The notes under the pieces are model-generated. The model was given only the letters and a program-made list of their open reading frames with translations, made no database searches and was not told the origin of the DNA. Of a DNA stretch of 64,000 bases, positions 8,864 through 20,512 are shown one piece after another. The stretch covers positions 17,546,001 through 17,610,000 of the forward strand of contig OZ316891.1 of NCBI GenBank assembly GCA_973895155.1, read 5' to 3'. Source of the DNA: Marsupella aquatica. Lineage: Eukaryota > Marchantiophyta. Position 1 is the stretch's first letter; every line of letters starts with the position of its first letter. A program made the position numbers and the translations under genes.

Positions 8864-9498
8864 TGTTGAGCATAGACGACATTCGCAACGGCAAGCCCAT
8901 GAACCATCCAACGCACAATAGTCGACATAGAGAGATACGTGGTTCACCTCCACATGAGGCTACGTCCACGGGAACACACAAGAGCTTTACTGCACTCTAG
9001 GCCGACCGGCCATACCAAGCATCCACAGCGCAAGCTCTCCCTATCTCTCAACTAGCTTCGTAACAATGAGCCTAAGTTCCACCAGGGTCTGGCATCAGCC
9101 CTGGCTATATGCACAACAACACTACCGCTAACATTAGCTAGGTCCTAACCTGAGTTACCCTAACTGTGGTTAGCTCATGAGTCACAAGACTAGAGCAATA
9201 TCTAACATACACTGGCAGTGGACAGATAATTAAAACCAAAGGCAACACAAAGAAAACAATTGGGAGAGGCCCAACAAATATCTGAGGGTGAAGGACCAAG
9301 CATACATACCCACCCCTCTCTTCTCCCGCTCCCCCCCTCCCTCTCGGGCCTCCATGGGGTTCACACAGGAAAAAAAGGTAAAAACTATATATATTAATCA
9401 TGGTCCTCATCAGAAATTCTTCTCCAAAACAACAAACCTTGGGCTCAAGACCTTTGACTTCAGTTTGGAAAACCACTCTAAGGAAATCTTTACCAACA
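8864..9498 (-). mobile_element. Copia-type LTR adjoining the primer-binding site (outer end uncertain)
   Basis: The LTR begins two bases from the primer-binding site with TGTTGAG. Its outer end is a guess: CAACA at 9494-9498 would give TGTTG...CAACA ends, and a TATA-like tatatata at about 9391 and a C-rich stretch fit U3 of a minus-strand element. Other CAACA ends, near 9276 and 9438, are also possible. No target duplication could be verified because the other LTR is absent. Confidence 0.35.
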
Positions 9499-12400
9499 CA
9501 TGTTTACTTTTCATGATCTGCTCTTGTTATGTCTTAGGCTAGGCGCATAGAATCAAAGTGTGTGTTTTCATTCTTTACTTATGTGGCTTTTCCTAATTCA
9601 AGAATGTACTCACCTCCTATCTGAGGTAAATAAATAACTAAACAAGCTAGGGCATGGTCAAACTCTGTTGGCCATATTAAAGCTGGCTGATCACATGCAT
9701 GTCTGGTTGTCTAAAGGAGGGGACATCTAAATGGCAAGTTACTCACGACCTATCCGACATGATCATCATGCACAATGGTTGGACAGCACTTGTTAAAATG
9801 TAACGTAGACCTGACAGGTAGTTCATGGATGCAATGCAATAGTTCATGCATTTCCTGCTTCTGGTTGCAATTGGTTTGGGCACCCTAAAAAGTGGGCATA
9901 CAAAACGTACAGTCACACTCAATTCCAAATGCCCAGTTTGTGGAGAAGGTGAATTTTGGGCCCCACTACAAGACTTCACTACTGTCCAGTCTTTTAAGGG
10001 GTTTCCAAGGTTAGCCAAAGTTTTCACTGCAAATAAAAGACCCTTGTCAAACTAGCTTGTTACACATTGCCATAATCCAGTATGCAATCTGCAAAGGGTG
10101 GCACACTGGATTTAGTCTTCTTTAGCCTCATTAACATTATCGGAGTAGTGGGGTATCAATTGCTAACTCATTGTTATAATAGACAATGGGTAGACAATCA
10201 AGTTTGGATTAATTCTAATTCCAGGCGAGATTTTTCAAGGAAATACTATCAATGAGAGGTTGTCACTATTTGCCTATCTCTGAGTCATGTCCCTCATTGT
10301 GACTCCTACATCTGGTCATACGTAGTCCATAGAAAAGCACATTCATTAGGGGGTCGAGTAGGGGGTCTCAAACCTCAAAATTTGATGGACCTTACCTTAT
10401 TAGTTAAGGTTGTTGTCACAAAAAGTATGGACTACCAGATTCAGGATCCATAACTTTCTGCCATAAAGATTGGTCATAAGTCAGGACCATAAGTCATTGT
10501 AGAGACTAGTGAAAACAAACAAACAAACAAACAAACTTTTACATAACCTTGTGAAAAAGCTATGGCCAAGTCATAGTCCCTAATTATGAACCTTTGAGAT
10601 GCCCTATTTGGACATCATTTCAATAACCTTTTGCCAGCCCTCACAACGCTGAGTTTTCTAGGTCCTTGCTTGCTTACTTTCCTATTTTTTTGTGACTATT
10701 TGCCTGACTATTTCTTTCATATCTCCAATCGTGATGACTTATTATCCTGCTTATTACTTCTCAGCTAGCATTACCTTTGACTGAACATTGCTCATCTACG
10801 TTTTAAATTCTCTAAGTAGCAACAATTCAACAGCACTTTGTTTTTGCCCCTGTTTTTAGACCTAAGCATTAGTTCTTGGTGAACCCTTCTCATCTTGATT
10901 GTTGGACTTGTTTCTAGCATTTTCCTTTGCAAATCTGTCCAGGTGGATAACAAGTTATATGACAGTTTCTCATGCAAATATAGCGGTCTAATGGGTAAAA
11001 CTTGCTTGTACTATCCCCACTTATTGTAAAGATCATTATAGAGTTTAATTCTAACCTAGGTGGTCTAGTTTCTACAAAAATGACACATTGTATGCGCTGA
11101 AGTATACACGAGAGTATAGGGTTGTTATATTGGTTCAAAGGAAAGACTTTTTAAAAATTGGAAGAACATTACGGTCTTTAAATACAATTTTGAGCATTGG
11201 AAGAAAAATAAGGTTTTTAAACCATTTTCTACAATATTCTAATGTTAAAAAAAAGTGGAGACAATTTGAAAGAAAACTATTCTTAAGTTTCAGGGTGTTG
11301 GAGACCCCAAACGTTGCAGGTGATGGATGCTTCATGTAGTGAGGTTTCTAACATTAGTTGTAGTCATTAGATTTATAAAAAAAAGTTCTTATCAGACATT
11401 AAGACATGGCACAACCAATTATACAATAGAGTTTCCCGTGAAAGCATCTTCTTGAAAGATTGGTAACTCACCCTGTAACTCTATAGTAGAGAGTACATTT
11501 CATTAACAACAGTTTTGAAAAAACTTTTTAGTCAATCGCCAGGGTGACTCCAGTAAATGATTATAGGGCAACACCTCTCCTTTCACGCACTCCAGGCACT
11601 CCAGGGTGTGCATTCTGATTTTGCTTACTTGAAGCTTGAAGCTACTATACAAAGCTCCACTCCTGCTGCTGGCTGCTACTCGATGCCACTGCTTGGTGTT
11701 GCTCAGAGTTGCTGCCACCTCGCTGCTCCTGCTATAACCTTGTCATGCTCCTGCTCATTACTCACTGCAACCTTGTTACTCCTTGATGTTGCTTGAATTT
11801 TGCTGCTGTGTTCAAAACTCGGGCAAAAGTGACACTTGATGCTATGCTCAGAGCTGAGGAAACGGCCATTGCGGCCGCTGCTTCTACTTTGGAAGGCCAA
11901 GAAGAAAGATGGTAACTTAGGCATTGACACTCCCAAAAAAGATTTAACTAAGTGTGTTGCCCTGTTAATGAGTCTTGTGTATTTTAGTTCCATGGGCAAA
12001 AGTCAAGTCACCTTGTGAAGTTGCCCCGTAATGATCCATTTACGGGAAATTCTAATTCTATGAGGATCCACATGTTCAATCTATTCACCCCTTTTTGAGC
12101 TTCTACACTTACTATAAGCTACTTGTGATGCTTCACAAAATCAAATAAGCATCCCTTAGTTGCTTCATTTATATTGAGTATGCAAGTCTTAAAGAGTAAG
12201 CCTTCAAGAATCCAAATAATATCCCTCTCTATGTGGTTTTCCTTTTTTTATATCTCCCATGAGGCCTTTCATCAACAATTATTCTGCAAATGAATGCTAT
12301 CTACCAAAATGCTTACTTTCAGTTGTTGCATGGCGAGGTGAAAATTCTTATCTCCAATTTGTCAAAGCTGGAAACCTTACTCCTGGTTTCTTGAGAAGTA

Positions 12401-13591
12401 AGGAGTAAGGTGTAAGGTTTTTCAGCTCACCTTTACTTAAGAACCTTACTACAGTGCACTGTTGATTGGACCTAGCTAGTGAATAAAGTGGGTAAGGGTA
12501 GGTCAAATTGTCTCACTACAATGGCTATTGCAGATTATGAGGACGGTTTTTCTAGACGGCAACGTTGCTTAAGTGTTAACACTATTTGGCCAGCCAAGTA
12601 GTGCTTTGATTTCTCACTGAGCTCATTGCATGCTGGTTGTCAGAGATTATATTCAATCGCCAAGTGCCATCAGTCAGGCTATCAATTGGTTAAAAAGGCA
12701 TTGCAGTTGTGATTATTATTTTTTACCAAAGTTCTAAGGCAAGGGAAGGTGGAATCCTGCAAGATCCCACCCCGTGTCCATTTACAAACTTGCAAAAGGA
12801 GGGAACCATACTGTCCCGTCGTGTGTTGTCCAGGGTTATTTGAGACTCTTGGATTAACTAAAGTGGTACCCAAGATTGTTCTTGAAGTAGAGTGCAAAAT
12901 ATGAGAGATGCGCAAGAGTGTAGTCATGACTATGCTAGCTATAGCCAATGCATAAAGTGTTTTGGCATGGAGCACTAAAGGAATAGATTGTCATGAAATT
13001 GAGGCTAGGTTTTAGGCATGGAACGGTCAAAGGGGGATGTAAATTGACAGGGGAAAGTATATTAGCTTCTTCTCTTGGGGAGGAAATTTTTATTTTGTGG
13101 AACTTTATTTTATATTTTCTTCCCAGTTTTTTTACTCTTATTTTAATGGTGTTGGAAGGAAGAAAAAAAGGGAGGGGGGTGGGAGGGGAGGGACGAAGGC
13201 ATTGCAAGGGCAAGGGAAAGAGAGGCAAGAGGAAAAAAAGGGAAGCTAGGCCATTACTTCACAGCATCACTTTCACAATAACAACATCAATTAAAACGAC
13301 AACGTTGTTACACCAACAACCATGCACTTGAACAACACTTCTGCACCCATAACATGACTACATAGATGACACGGCTAGAATGACAACACTTTTGCAACAA
13401 TCACATGGTCATAATGATGATACAATTGAAATGACAATTGACTTTCAAAACCACGACATAGCCACATTGCCATCCCAACCACAAGCACAACCAAATTGTA
13501 ATGATAATCGTGCAATGCATGGACATAGGGCTTCAAAGCTCACATTGCCTCCACCACACTTCCTTTCTTCTATTACTTCCTCCACAACATC
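9499..13591. other. Long spacer without recognised genes
   Basis: About 4 kb with no supported coding region. It holds an AAAC simple repeat (10513-10537), a GCT-rich stretch (11640-11760), a purine-rich tract (13151-13250, blocks of GGGAGGGG and GAAAAAAAGGG) and a CA-rich stretch (13260-13590). Short ORFs here show no recognisable motif. Confidence 0.55.
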
Positions 13592-13596
13592 ATTTG

Positions 13597-13756
13597 TGTT
13601 ATGAGGTAACTAGTGCTAGACCAGACTAGGAGGTTACCTTTACCATGGTTACCTCAAGACACTATATATACACCCGGTTGATCCCCAACCGAGTGATTCA
13701 TTCATTCATTCAATCTCTCTCCCTCTCCAACTATGTATGAATCCTATATCACAACA
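13597..13756 (+). repeat. 5' LTR
   Basis: 160 bases, TG...CA ends. It contains actatatataca (TATA-like) followed by attcattcattcaatctctctccctctc. Confidence 0.9.
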
Positions 13757-14869
13757 CGTTATCAGCACGACTCTCGGAGGCTGAGCACTTGAATTTTTGT
13801 AGGGATTCGACAAGTGACAAAAATTAGACACTTGAGGGAATCCCAAGACAAAATCCCTTCAAGGAAACCTTCATTTGAGAGTCCATGTCAACCTGGCGTT
13901 GGAAATTGATGGAGTATCCTCTATGAGAAACTGACTCCCAAGAAATTAGAAGAAACAAAATCAGAAGGAGAGGCTGATCAGACAAAGAGTCAAACCCATG
14001 GATTGACCCTTATGGGATCATTAATAAAAGCTTTAGAGGGATTGATTCTGAAATGCAAGATTGAAAGTACACAACATGATTTATTGAAGGAGGAGAAGAA
14101 ACACTGCAGCGCAAAGTCCATAGAGAAACCAGGATAAAGCTTGGGCTGGAGTCAATCAATCCAATCAAAGAGACCTGATTGAATATAGGCAGAGCACAAT
14201 CAACAAAATTTCAATCAAGGTTAGATCTGAAAAGGCACCACACCCTATAGAGAACGAATGTTGCATTAGGGCTCAACAACCGGAGGGTGAAAAGGACTGA
14301 AGGAAATTTGAGGGATGGAAACCTCATGAGAAGACAACACAGTGATCACGGACGCAGCCGCGAAGCCATGCAAAAGGGGGAGAATCAATGCACAAGCCCA
14401 AAACGGCAAAATTTGGACCAGGCTTTTCGAGAAACCATCGACAAAACTTGATAAGTGCAAAACCCCCATACTTGCAACTCATTATAAAGAGTATTTTTAC
14501 TTACAAAAGAATCAGATCACTTAAAGCATATTTTTCAAAGCTTTTAAATCACTTTAAGATACATGTGTAATCCTTAACATAAACCTAAATCACAAGCTTA
14601 CACTCTCATTTTACAAATGTGAATACTGTGCCTTTACACATTACCTACCAATACACATGTTGAGTTTACAAGCATTTATACACATTGGATACATATAACA
14701 TGGTTGTTACACCATTAATATGACTTTCCACCATAGGGGGAGGAAGCACATTGTACCCACAACTATCTCCCACCTCCTAATGTCATTTTGGTTCATTCAC
14801 CTTCTAAAACCATTTGAACTTATACACCTTCTGGTATCATTTGATCTCATAAGATCCAAACGGACTCAG

Positions 14870-15860
14870 ATAAGGGACTTTCCATGACTAACAAAGGTAA
14901 AGGTAGAGATGATTTGATAATGGGCAAAGCCCCTAATCTCATCTATACATGAGTTAATGAGGAGTTAATATGGGCAAAGCCCCTAATCTAACCCCTACAT
15001 TCTCTTGATCAGTGGGCATTCCTATCAGACCTTACCTATAGATGAGTTCCAAATTTCAGAGATATTCCTCACACTCACAATTTCAAGAGAAAATAGCATG
15101 CATTTTATGCAGATCAATGGGAAGAAACTTCATTGTCTCTAACTTATCTACTCAAAAACTTAAACCAAACTCATGATACACTACAATGGAAAGTACCTTT
15201 GTACTTGGCCATACACATAGTGATTAAGACCCAAAACCAGAATCTTATACTTTGATTAAAGTTTTATACACTTTTAGCATGCATGCCTTTACAACTTGTA
15301 CAGAAGTAAGACCACAAACCTCATCCCTTTGGACCTAGGATCATGTTCACCAGACAAAATGAAAACACTTACTCTAAGACACTGGACTAGGATAAGAGAA
15401 TTAGAAAACTAACAATGTTAAAGGTATGGTACAGATGTTTGGATTATGGGCAAAGCCCCTAACCTCATCTAGTCAAGACCCAATGCGGGGTTAATATGGG
15501 CAAAGCCCGTAATCTACCTTGATACACTCTTCATTTTAGGGAACGGAATAACATCGCGGACCAATGACACATTCACCTTTGTGTATTACTATTAAACAAA
15601 TCTCTTAGATTGAAACTAAAATTAAGACAATTTTCATCCCCACACCCAACATAGAATTAACGGGAAAACAATATGAATTAGATGCATACCAAGGGAAAGA
15701 AACTCAATTCTCTCAAAACTTATCTATTGAAGAACTTGAGCCCACCTACACCACAATTGTACGTACAACTAGTACTTGGAAACTAAACAGAGACTAAACC
15801 TCATATATCTCTATACGAGGAGCCAAATAGTTTAGGGGAAGCATCTTATCTCCACAAGTT
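14870..15860 (+). repeat. Diverged internal duplication within the LTR element
   Basis: The word ATGGGCAAAGCCC occurs four times, near 14930, 14970, 15446 and 15496, as two pairs about 515 bases apart. Downstream each pair is followed by matching words (gggaagaaact ... acttatct ... aaactt against gggaaagaaact ... acttatct ... gaactt, then gtacttgg). This suggests an old tandem duplication of a unit of about 515 bases. Confidence 0.6.
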
Positions 15861-16023
15861 ACTCTAACTTCAAATCTCCCTACATGGCTATCCCATGTCT
15901 CAATAATATTTTGAATCTACTTACATGGCCTGCTACCCCATGTCTTGACACACTTGTCAAACTACCCCGTGATATGTGCAGACGTGCAGGCAGACATGCC
16001 ACTCACGGGAGACCTAACTTAAC

Positions 16024-16150
16024 CGACACCCTCTGGTGTGATTCTGGTTCATACACCCTCTGGTGTAGCTTGAGACCTAACACCCTCTGGTGTCAACAAC
16101 CCTGTGTCCACTAGCACCTCTGTGCCTCCTGACACCTTCGTGTCCATCAA
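16024..16150 (+). repeat. Short reiterated hairpin words CACC-TCTGGTGT
   Basis: ACACCCTCTGGTGT occurs at 16026-16039, 16053-16066 and 16080-16093, at a constant 27-base spacing. Diverged forms (caccttcgtgt, caccttctggtatc) continue beyond, and a related pair lies near 14800-14840. Each copy is self-complementary at its ends (ACACC/GGTGT). Confidence 0.7.
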
Positions 16151-17040
16151 CACCACTATACTCTCAAATGAGCTTATTGCCATAGACTCTCCCATGATAA
16201 CATTGCCCCATCCTACCCACATATGGGTCTTTTATCTTGACTTTGGGCATTTCTAAATATGGTACTTACACCATACCAAACTAGGACTTTTCTATCATTT
16301 TTATAATAATACATGATTAGCATCCGTTGATGCAACATGTCTACTCCACACTTTGGAAAACTCCCATTTAGCAATTGGGCTAATTAGCACCTTCGGTATC
16401 AATCCAGTGATCTGAAACATATAGGATAATGCCACTGCATCCCCACACAACCCACATTAATTATCTTAATACCCCCTGGTATTAGATAGCATGCATAAGC
16501 CATACTAAAACATGACATGGTTCCTCCAGCTACTAACCAAACTACTAATTATTTGGAACTTAGATTGTTTATTTGATGCAAGGCCATACAGGTGACCCAA
16601 ATTTCAAATGCGGAGAACTAGACAAAGTTTTTCATGAAGGCATTGACCCCTCCTGTCCACAGACACCACTGCCATGCAATTGAACTCCGAAGCTTACACT
16701 GCCTGATTACTACTGATTGACACACACCACCACTGTGGTTCAACTCTCACATCTCACCAAGAGAACCAACCGGCTGTACTCTTTTTCCTTTAGGGTCATG
16801 TATTTTATTTTTTCTCTACTACCCTGGTAGAGTTGTTTTTACCCCAATCTAGCACCGCTAAAGGTTTTAATGAGGCAGTCCACCTCTTTGGTCAATCAAA
16901 CATACATGTCTATAAGCATGCAAACACTTTTTACTATCACTGAAACTCATCCCGTGCAAGTCTATAAGCATGGTGATAGATTTTTCTTACCTAGTTCTAG
17001 GACTAGTCTAGATTGTCTCCATAACTCCCATTATGTAGCC

Positions 17041-17049
17041 AAGGGGGAG
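17041..17049 (+). other. Polypurine tract
   Basis: AAGGGGGAG directly abuts the TG of the 3' LTR and fixes the element on the plus strand. Confidence 0.85.
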
Positions 17050-17209
17050 TGTTATGAGGTAACTAGTCCTAGACCAGACTAGGAGGTTACCTTTATCATG
17101 GTTACCTCAAGACACTATATATACACCCGGTTGATCCCCAACCGAGTGATTCATTCATTCATTCAATCTCTCTCCCTCTCCAACTATGTATGAATCCTAT
17201 ATCACAACA
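17050..17209 (+). repeat. 3' LTR
   Basis: Matches the 5' LTR except G to C near position 19 and C to T near position 47 of the LTR. Confidence 0.9.
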
Positions 17210-17377
17210 ATTTGCACAGCATCTTCTATGCAATGCATGAGTATTGCCATGCAAACAAGCCATGGCCGCAATGACCACATGATTGGCTGTAATGACCACA
17301 ACAATGTCATGCAATGCATGGGCATTGGGCTATCAAACACATAGCATCACATTTGTATTCCATCATCTTAGTACGCA

Positions 17378-17943
17378 TTATGTCTTCTTACGCAACATCT
17401 TTGCTTCCTTCGATCTTAATAGCCCCACCATCTGTTTCCAGAAGTTTTCCTCACCAAAATGAGTAGAATTCATTTTGAACCATGAAGGAAAAAACTGATT
17501 AACACTGTAAGTACACCAAACACTCAAGGGATGATGGTCTGACATATACTGAGTAGAAATAATCCTTATATCAATGGCACAATTAAACAGATGAGAATTC
17601 TCTGGAGCATGGCATCTATCCAGACCACGATAAATCCCATCGCTTAACAACATAGATCTGTATTATTTACACCATGAGAACTGAAGCTAACCTGGGATTC
17701 TCTTAAAAGTATCATCCATTTCATGTTCCTCTTAAGATGATCCCACACTCCCAACCCGCAACAACATGAAGATGACCCCTAGGTACCTGATACTCAAAAA
17801 TTCTTGACCATATTAAAACCACCCACCATAATCCAGGCTAAATCATTCCGCACTTTGTGGAATATCTCAGCCCAAAGACCAGCCCTCTCCCTTTCACCAT
17901 CAATCCCCATGGGTGCCTATACATTCAGGATTCCAAAAACACC
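17378..17943 (-). pseudogene. LINE endonuclease (EEP) remnant
   Basis: The minus strand reads GILNV, TAG, APMGIDGERERAGLWAEIF, then DLAWIMVGGFNMV, a stop, and farther on RGLDRCHAPENSH and STQYMSDHHPLSVW. The order NVYAP, GDFN-like block, RLDR-like block, SDHHP is that of the apurinic/endonuclease domain of plant L1-type elements. Stops and frame changes make it a relic. The expected reverse transcriptase farther down this strand is not seen; the sequence leaves into the flank of the LTR element. Confidence 0.7.
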
Positions 17944-19183
17944 CAGGTTAGGATGGTTAAAAATGCACCGCTGACCCTGACCACTGGGGTTATCCACTTA
18001 AGCTCTGGCATTTGATCCGGGGGATTATGATTTGGCAGTTGTGGAAAGCACATTGCTCTTGGGAGAAGGAGAAGGTTTGTATTATGATGATGGGAATTCA
18101 GATCAAAATATGGAGAAAACTGAGATTGAATTTGAAGATTTATTGGAATCAGGGGCTGTAGCAACAAAGCTTAATGGTCGAGCTAGACAGGATATGTTGA
18201 GGAGAATAATCAGAGATTTTGGTTGTTTATTGTGGATTATACTCCTTTATAGCTGTTCAACCCTCCGTGAAGCTCATTTATTTTGATGGTTTGGTTTTGT
18301 GTTAGTTGTTGGCAGTTGGCGAATCCTTTTGTTTTGGGAATTCGCCAAGGCACAGTCAGTCAGATGTGGTTTTTTCTAGCTCTCCCTGTACTCTGGTTTG
18401 AGTTTGGCACTCATTTCTGCTTGTCTTTTGTCTTGGTTAGGTTGGTTGTTTTTGGGTGGGGCCAGTTTAGTGGCTTTCTACTGTTTTCTCCTTTTAAGCC
18501 TGTACCCACTTGACTAAATGTGTATGGTCCTCGTGTGGTGTGTGTTCAGCCGTTTTGTTCCATGTTTTTATTGGGTTTTACTTGGGATATAAGGAAAGTA
18601 TTCCCTTGAACATTTCAAAAAGAAACGACAGTGAAAGTCAAGTTATTATTGCCGAAACCCCTATTTCTGCGAAGTAGCAGAGCCATGGCAACAGTTACGT
18701 ACGGTGGGCCATGTTATTGTACCGTATTGTACGGAATAATCTGGTTCTGGAGGGAAGGTCGCTGGCAGACACATGGGACCCGGAGAGTGGTGGGGAGGAT
18801 TAACACGTGGATCTCTTGAAAAACGATAAGAAGGGCCAGAGAGCAATCCGGGCCGTTCGGGCGTCTCTTCGCATTTACAGGTCAGGTGAACTTGAGTACT
18901 TGACTACCCATCTACTGCGTAAGTACTCCAGCTTGTGTTCACAGTCAGGGTCCTGGTAGCGTATTTTTCTTTTTGTCCAGTGTGGCCAATGTTACTGGTG
19001 TGAAGGTCTTCACCGAATTTACTAGATCACTTTCCGACGTCAGATCTTACGTACTCAAAATATGAACGGTTAGATCCTAGCTAATCGGGTTTGTGGTTGG
19101 GTGAAATCCTGGCTGATGGACAAGGAAGAACTAGCCATTTTTAGCCAAAAGTGGCCAGGACCTTTTTAATGAGCTGGAATCCC
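17944..19183. other. Spacer, no supported gene
   Basis: Contains an 84-codon frame (18032-18286) without recognisable motif and a tail-like stretch near 18560-18620 (aaggaaagtattcccttgaac...aaaaag). I see nothing else that can be supported. Confidence 0.4.
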
Positions 19184-19532
19184 TTAGGGCCAACTCACAT
19201 GTAAGCGGCCCTACCCCTAAAACTGAATCGCGGCAGTGTATTAGTGCATGAGAGAAAAACACTGCCACCTCCTCCCTTGCCAGTCCCAACGGCAGAAACT
19301 TCACAAATCTAAAGGCAACGGCCGGAACTTTTCCAGCCTTGCACTACCCGACCTCAACTTCCACATAAAACAATTGCCCTAAAATAATGTAGTCATATGT
19401 CGACAGTCTGCCATTGCAACTTTTGTCGTAGTGCACATGACACGCACTGAGGACAAAGATTAACTTGTCCCCAAGTGTTCTAGGGTAAAGGGTCGCAAAA
19501 CACAAGGCCACTCACATGTGAGTTGGCCCTAA
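19184..19532. mobile_element. MITE-like element with 19-base terminal inverted repeats
   Basis: TTAGGGCCAACTCACATGT (19184-19202) is the exact reverse complement of ACATGTGAGTTGGCCCTAA (19514-19532). The 349 bases between hold no coding frame. If the outer TA is the target duplication, a Tc1/mariner-type mover is possible; TTA/TAA does not fit a Tourist duplication on one strand. Each end also forms its own small fold-back (GGCCxACTCACATGTxAG). Confidence 0.5.
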
Positions 19533-20430
19533 ATGCTCCCAAATTGGCCACTATAGAAACCACTGTTCTGTAATGATTGGACCTCGATTTCAATGTAAAC
19601 TGTAGTTAATAAAGTCAGCGACTATGGTGATGGACCTTACCGTATCCGCCAGGATATGAAGTCCCCGGTAAAATTATGAAGTGCATACGTCATTGGACAT
19701 CTGGAATGATGAACTGATCGGATCGCATCCAATAATATTCCGCAATTCGATGGCTTTTGGTCGGGAGATCGGAGTGCATTATGTCCTGATCGCAGAGGTC
19801 CACTATGATCCTGTAGTAAAGTTGCTAGTATTATATTTGTTTTCCAGGACAAAGGCCACGTAACTACAGTAAACTTTACTTGAAAAAAGACCAAAAACAT
19901 AAGAAAAGTGACATGGCATTATGGCAAGTGGGGTCACATGATCTCTCATTATTTATTTGGGGTGTCAAATGTATAAAATTGAACCCAACAAGTTTGAAAT
20001 TGAGGCTGTGCTAGACCACAATGTTTGACCTCTGTCTAGGGTAGGTCCAATTGGTAGACTCGACAGCTTCCCAACAGAAACAAAGTAGACTTGAACCTGC
20101 AAACAACTTGGATTATGCCAAGAATGAGTAAAATAGAACAATAGATACTGTTGTACTAATTTATAGAGATCTATTCTAACCAATAAGTGCGCATGTGTGA
20201 GTTCCCCGTATAATGCTCAAGCAACCTGTGCAATCGGGCCAATAGGGTTTGGGATTTAGCCACTAATGTATTTGGACATACCAACAAATATAAAGGGTGA
20301 CTGGTCTAGATCTCGCACTATAAAACAACACAAGTCCATTTCTGTGCAAAGTCATTGCCCAACATATTTTTGTTTTTATACTTTCACTCCAGAAAGAAAT
20401 AGTAGGGGCAGGCACTTTTAAAGCAATATG
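19533..20430. other. Spacer, no supported gene
   Basis: No coding, RNA or element signal seen. Confidence 0.5.
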
Positions 20431-20512
20431 GTCCCTTTCGTCTAGGGGTATAGGACATCTGCTTTTCATGTCAAAAACACAGGTTCCCGCACAGGTTCAA
20501 ATCCTGCAAGGT
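20431..20512 (+). pseudogene. Organelle-type tRNA-Glu (UUC) relic
   Basis: The start GTCCCTTTCGTCTAGGGG, then AGGACATCTGCTTTTCATG, then ACAGGTTCAAATCC follow a bacterial/mitochondrial-type trnE with a TTC anticodon. Two features argue against function: the stretch before the T arm is doubled (ACACAGGTTCCCGCACAGGTTCAAATCC), and the anticodon stem and the 3' acceptor strand (expected AAGGGAC-like, seen gcaaggttata) do not pair well. The likeliest source is mitochondrial DNA inserted in the nucleus. Confidence 0.55.

Larger units (their letters stand above)
13597..17209 (+). mobile_element. Non-autonomous LTR retrotransposon (TRIM/LARD type), near-intact
   Basis: Two 160-base LTRs (13597-13756 and 17050-17209) begin TGTTATGAGG and end ATCACAACA. 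They differ at two positions that I can see. The element is flanked by an identical 5-base target duplication, ATTTG (13592-13596 and 17210-17214). A purine tract AAGGGGGAG (17041-17049) ends at the 3' LTR. The bases after the 5' LTR, cgttatcagcacga, contain TATCAG as in tRNA-Met primer sites of copia elements. The 3.3-kb interior has no open frame of gag or pol type, so movement would need proteins supplied in trans. The high LTR identity suggests a recent insertion. Classification as LARD or TRIM is by size and lack of coding content. Confidence 0.9.

Noticed and set aside
18032-18286. Frame of 84 codons after the LINE relic
   Set aside because: No motif is recognised and it runs opposite to the LINE remnant; no support beyond openness.
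20431-20512. A functional tRNA-Glu gene
   Set aside because: The anticodon stem and acceptor stem do not pair and part of the T-arm approach is doubled.
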